8,162 nt of DNA from DATATV01 sp035551355 (GTDB lineage Bacteria; Actinomycetota; Actinomycetes; Mycobacteriales; Pseudonocardiaceae), in contig DASZNF010000010.1 of assembly GCA_035551355.1 (NCBI GenBank), forward strand, positions 1 to 8,162. The letters are read 5' to 3'. Shown in pieces: positions 6,783-8,162 of the stretch. A model generated the notes under the pieces. The model was not told the DNA's origin, searched no databases, and was given only the letters and a program-made list of their open reading frames with translations. Made by a program: the position numbers and the translations under genes. Every line of letters begins with the position of its first letter. Within the stretch, counting starts at the first letter, position 1.

Positions 6783-6919
6783 TGATCAACGGGCTCGGTG
6801 CGCGGAATCTGGGAAGGCTCCCCGCACGGCCCCCGTGCCCGGTCCCGATGCTCGGCGCACGGAGGCTCGGGAGATGATCAGCGCCCTCAGTGCACGGAGA
6901 CCAGGAAGATGATCAGCGC
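6783..6919 (-). repeat. Degenerate 35-bp repeats at the 3' end of the tail-anchored gene
   Basis: The last 35 coding bases of the Pro/Gln-rich gene (about 6885–6919) have a neighbouring copy at about 6850–6884 with 28 of 35 bases the same by eye. The copies share the exact 12-mer GATGATCAGCGC (6908–6919 and 6873–6884, + strand). A third, weaker copy lies at about 6783–6816, with about 25 of 34 matches. The second and third copies are outside the gene, beyond its stop codon. Confidence 0.55.
6824..6862. other. Three-arm alternative hairpin downstream of the tail-anchored gene
   Basis: GCACGG (6824–6829), CCGTGC (6833–6838) and GCACGG (6857–6862) allow two mutually exclusive six-base stems. 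One has a three-base loop; the other has a longer loop extended by about four more pairs past a bulge. It lies after the stop of the gene ending at 6887 (- strand) and may serve as its terminator, although no T run follows. Confidence 0.35.
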
Positions 6920-7543
6920 GATGATCAGGCCGATGCCGTAGCCGATCAGCCGCCACATCAGCCGCCGCCCCACCGACCGGGCCGCCGAGCCCGCGCCGGC
7001 CGCGAGCATCGAGCCGAACCCGTTTGCCGAGCTGGCGCTGCCGAACTGGGGACCGTTGTCGTAGCCGCCCATCTGCTGACCCTGCGGCCAGCCCGCCTGA
7101 CCCTGTCCGGCCTGCGGCCACCCCGCGCCCTGGGACTGGTCCGGCCACGCGCCGCCCGGCCCGGCCTGGGCCTGACCGGTCTGCGGCCAGCCCGGCTGGG
7201 CCTGCGGCTGACCCGGCTGCTGAGGCCAGCCACCGGACTGTGGCCCGGGCTGACCGGGCTGACCGGGCTGCTGCGGTTGCTGCTGTGGCCACCCGCCGGG
7301 CTGCGGCTGCCCGCCGGGCTGCGGGCCGGTTTGCGGGCCGGTTTGCTGGGGCCAGCCGCCCGGCTGCTGCGGTTGACCGTAGGGCTGGCCGAACTGCTGG
7401 GGCTGGCCGAACGGTTGACCGTAGGGCTGCCCGGGCTGCCCGAACTGCTGGGGTTGCCCGGGCTGGCCGGCGTAGCCCTGGGGCTGACCCGGCGGCTGGC
7501 CGGGCTGCTGCGGCCAGGGCTGACCGGGCGGCGGTGTGCTCAT
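6887..7543 (-). CDS. Pro/Gln/Gly-rich tail-anchored membrane protein
   Basis: The product has 218 residues. Residues 7–160 are low-complexity Pro/Gln/Gly with regularly placed aromatics. GGWPQQ recurs at 62, 83 and 104 with a period of exactly 21 residues, and GWPQ recurs at 118, 141 and 151. An Ala/Gly/Ser segment (168–190) leads to a basic patch (R189, R193, R194, R198) and one hydrophobic helix (about 199–216), with only two residues after it. By the positive-inside rule the disordered region should be cytoplasmic and the protein tail-anchored; this is inference. The ATG at 7543 has GGAGGAA seven bases upstream. It lies 81 bp after the LppU-like gene on the same strand and shares its MSTPPP start, so the two are probably an operon. 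I do not recognise a named family, and the function is unknown; a membrane scaffold is one possibility. Confidence 0.75.
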   Translation of the reverse strand: MSTPPPGQPWPQQPGQPPGQPQGYAGQPGQPQQFGQPGQPYGQPFGQPQQFGQPYGQPQQPGGWPQQTGPQTGPQPGGQPQPGGWPQQQPQQPGQPGQPGPQSGGWPQQPGQPQAQPGWPQTGQAQAGPGGAWPDQSQGAGWPQAGQGQAGWPQGQQMGGYDNGPQFGSASSANGFGSMLAAGAGSAARSVGRRLMWRLIGYGIGLIIALIIFLVSVH

Positions 7544-7593
7544 GTTGGTGTTCCTCCCGAGAATCCGCGTGTCACCAGGAGGTTAGTGCAGGT

Positions 7594-7611
7594 CCGCCGG
7601 ATACACGGCGG
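7594..7611 (-). other. Small hairpin between the two MSTPPP genes
   Basis: CCGCCG (7594–7599) and CGGCGG (7606–7611) form a six-base stem with a six-base loop, 13 bases past the LppU-like stop. There is no T tract. It may cause partial termination or protect the mRNA end, or it may be chance in GC-rich DNA. Confidence 0.3.
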
Positions 7612-7624
7612 TTGTGGGCAACTC

Positions 7625-8086
7625 TCAGCCGGTCAGTTTCCGCAGGCAGAGGATGGTGCCCTCGGCGTCGTCGGAATGGCCTTCCCAGTACACGGTGTCG
7701 GTGTGCGGGACATCGGTGCAGACGCGGTCGGAGTCGTAGTCGGACCGGTGCCGGTCGGCCAGCACGGCCAGCACCTGATAGCCGGCATTCCCGGAGGTGC
7801 AGACGGCCTGTTTCACCGAGCCGGGATCGTGCAGGTCGCCGGACAGGCAACCGCCCGCGGCGGAGTCCGCCGGGTCGGTGCGCGCGGCCGCCTGGGCGGC
7901 CAGTTGCGCGGCCGAGTCGGCGGACGCCTTCTCCCACAGCCCGACGGCAATGCCCCCGATGATGAGCAGGCCGACGATGCCCAGCGCGATGAACTTCCCG
8001 GTGCGCCGCCGCCGTGGTCCGAAGCCGAACTCCTGATCGGGCCGCGGCCCGAACCCGAACTCCTGATCCGGCGGCGGTGTGCTCAT
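7625..8086 (-). CDS. LppU/SCO3897-like single-pass membrane protein
   Basis: The product has 153 residues. The short N-terminal part has two tandem copies of P-D-Q-E-F-G-F-G-P-R (6–15, 16–25), then R26-R-R and one transmembrane helix (about 32–50). The basic patch before the helix puts the C-terminal domain outside the cell. An Ala-rich linker (52–78) precedes a domain with four cysteines (80, 96, 123, 147). The pattern G-G-C-L-S-G-D, A-V-C-T, G-Y-Q-V-L-A and a final T-I-L-C-L resembles actinobacterial LppU/SCO3897-type proteins, whose function is unknown. Two disulfides are likely. There is no lipobox, so it is anchored by the helix. The ATG at 8086 has GGAGGA (8097–8102) ten bases upstream. 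The frame stays open to the window edge, so a longer N-terminus is possible. It is probably the first visible gene of an operon with the Pro/Gln-rich gene. Confidence 0.75.
   Translation of the reverse strand: MSTPPPDQEFGFGPRPDQEFGFGPRRRRTGKFIALGIVGLLIIGGIAVGLWEKASADSAAQLAAQAAARTDPADSAAGGCLSGDLHDPGSVKQAVCTSGNAGYQVLAVLADRHRSDYDSDRVCTDVPHTDTVYWEGHSDDAEGTILCLRKLTG
8012..8071 (-). repeat. In-frame 30-bp tandem duplication
   Basis: Two adjacent 30-bp units (8042–8071 and 8012–8041) differ at four positions, yet encode the same ten residues, P-D-Q-E-F-G-F-G-P-R. All differences are synonymous. Confidence 0.85.
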
Positions 8087-8110
8087 GCGTCCGAAGTCCT
8101 CCCGGGTTCC

Positions 8111-8144
8111 GCTGCGTGGTGCGGCCGGCAGCTGCGTGGTGCGG
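8111..8144. repeat. 14-bp direct repeat upstream of the LppU-like gene
   Basis: GCTGCGTGGTGCGG occurs at 8111–8124 and 8131–8144, a 20-bp period of about two helical turns. It lies 25–58 bp upstream of the ATG at 8086, in the likely leader or promoter region. It could be a pair of regulator sites, or part of an upstream gene that runs off the window. The rest of this edge shows no recognisable gene. Confidence 0.5.
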
Positions 8145-8162
8145 GGGGCGAAGGCCGCCCGC

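Noticed and set aside
7074..7540. Repeats in the Pro/Gln-rich gene as a possible CRISPR or minisatellite
   Set aside because: The repeats are short, uneven and in frame with a Pro/Gln/Gly protein; there are no constant repeats with unique spacers.

Overview
The window is high-GC DNA with strong G/C third-position bias, many GTG starts and signs of leaderless transcription. It carries type VII secretion (T7SS) type proteins, a DUF3558 lipoprotein and a dapA–RNase J pair. Together these point to a mycolic-acid actinomycete (order Mycobacteriales). Nocardia or a close relative is my best guess, from gene content and style only. No RNA gene, insertion sequence, integrase or CRISPR array is visible.

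Left block (1–2771, + strand) is a secretion/cell-envelope cassette. It has a small helical protein of WXG100/Esp type with a C-terminal YxxxE signal (14–394), a DUF3558 lipoprotein (434–997) and a 530-residue PPE-like protein (1157–2749). The last ends in a Gly-rich disordered region and a short distinctive C-terminal tail. An AT-rich patch with promoter-like motifs precedes the PPE-like gene, and a 9-bp GC hairpin directly after its stop codon probably ends the unit.

Central block (2966–5752, + strand) is a housekeeping operon. dapA makes a lysine/diaminopimelate precursor for peptidoglycan. rnj encodes the 5'-exonuclease/endonuclease RNase J. The genes overlap by four bases (GTGA). dapA has no Shine-Dalgarno and a -10-like hexamer seven bases before its ATG, suggesting a leaderless mRNA. 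A good intrinsic terminator for rnj lies at 5716–5752.

Right block (5687–8162, - strand) has three genes. In transcription order they are an LppU/SCO3897-like membrane protein with four extracellular cysteines (8086–7625), a Pro/Gln/Gly-rich tail-anchored protein (7543–6887), and a ten-helix DMT/EamA transporter (6688–5687). The first two share an 18-bp identical start region and probably form an operon. The transporter gene is convergent with rnj, overlaps its end by 14 bp, and contains the rnj terminator inside its own coding sequence. The 198-bp gap upstream of the transporter holds degenerate 35-bp copies of the 3' end of the tail-anchored gene, alternative hairpins and an 11-bp tandem repeat.

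I see no clearly new multi-gene system. The most unusual items are the terminator hidden in a convergent gene, the decaying repeat copies at 6783–6919, the DapA C-terminal extension, and the T7SS cassette next to dapA–rnj.
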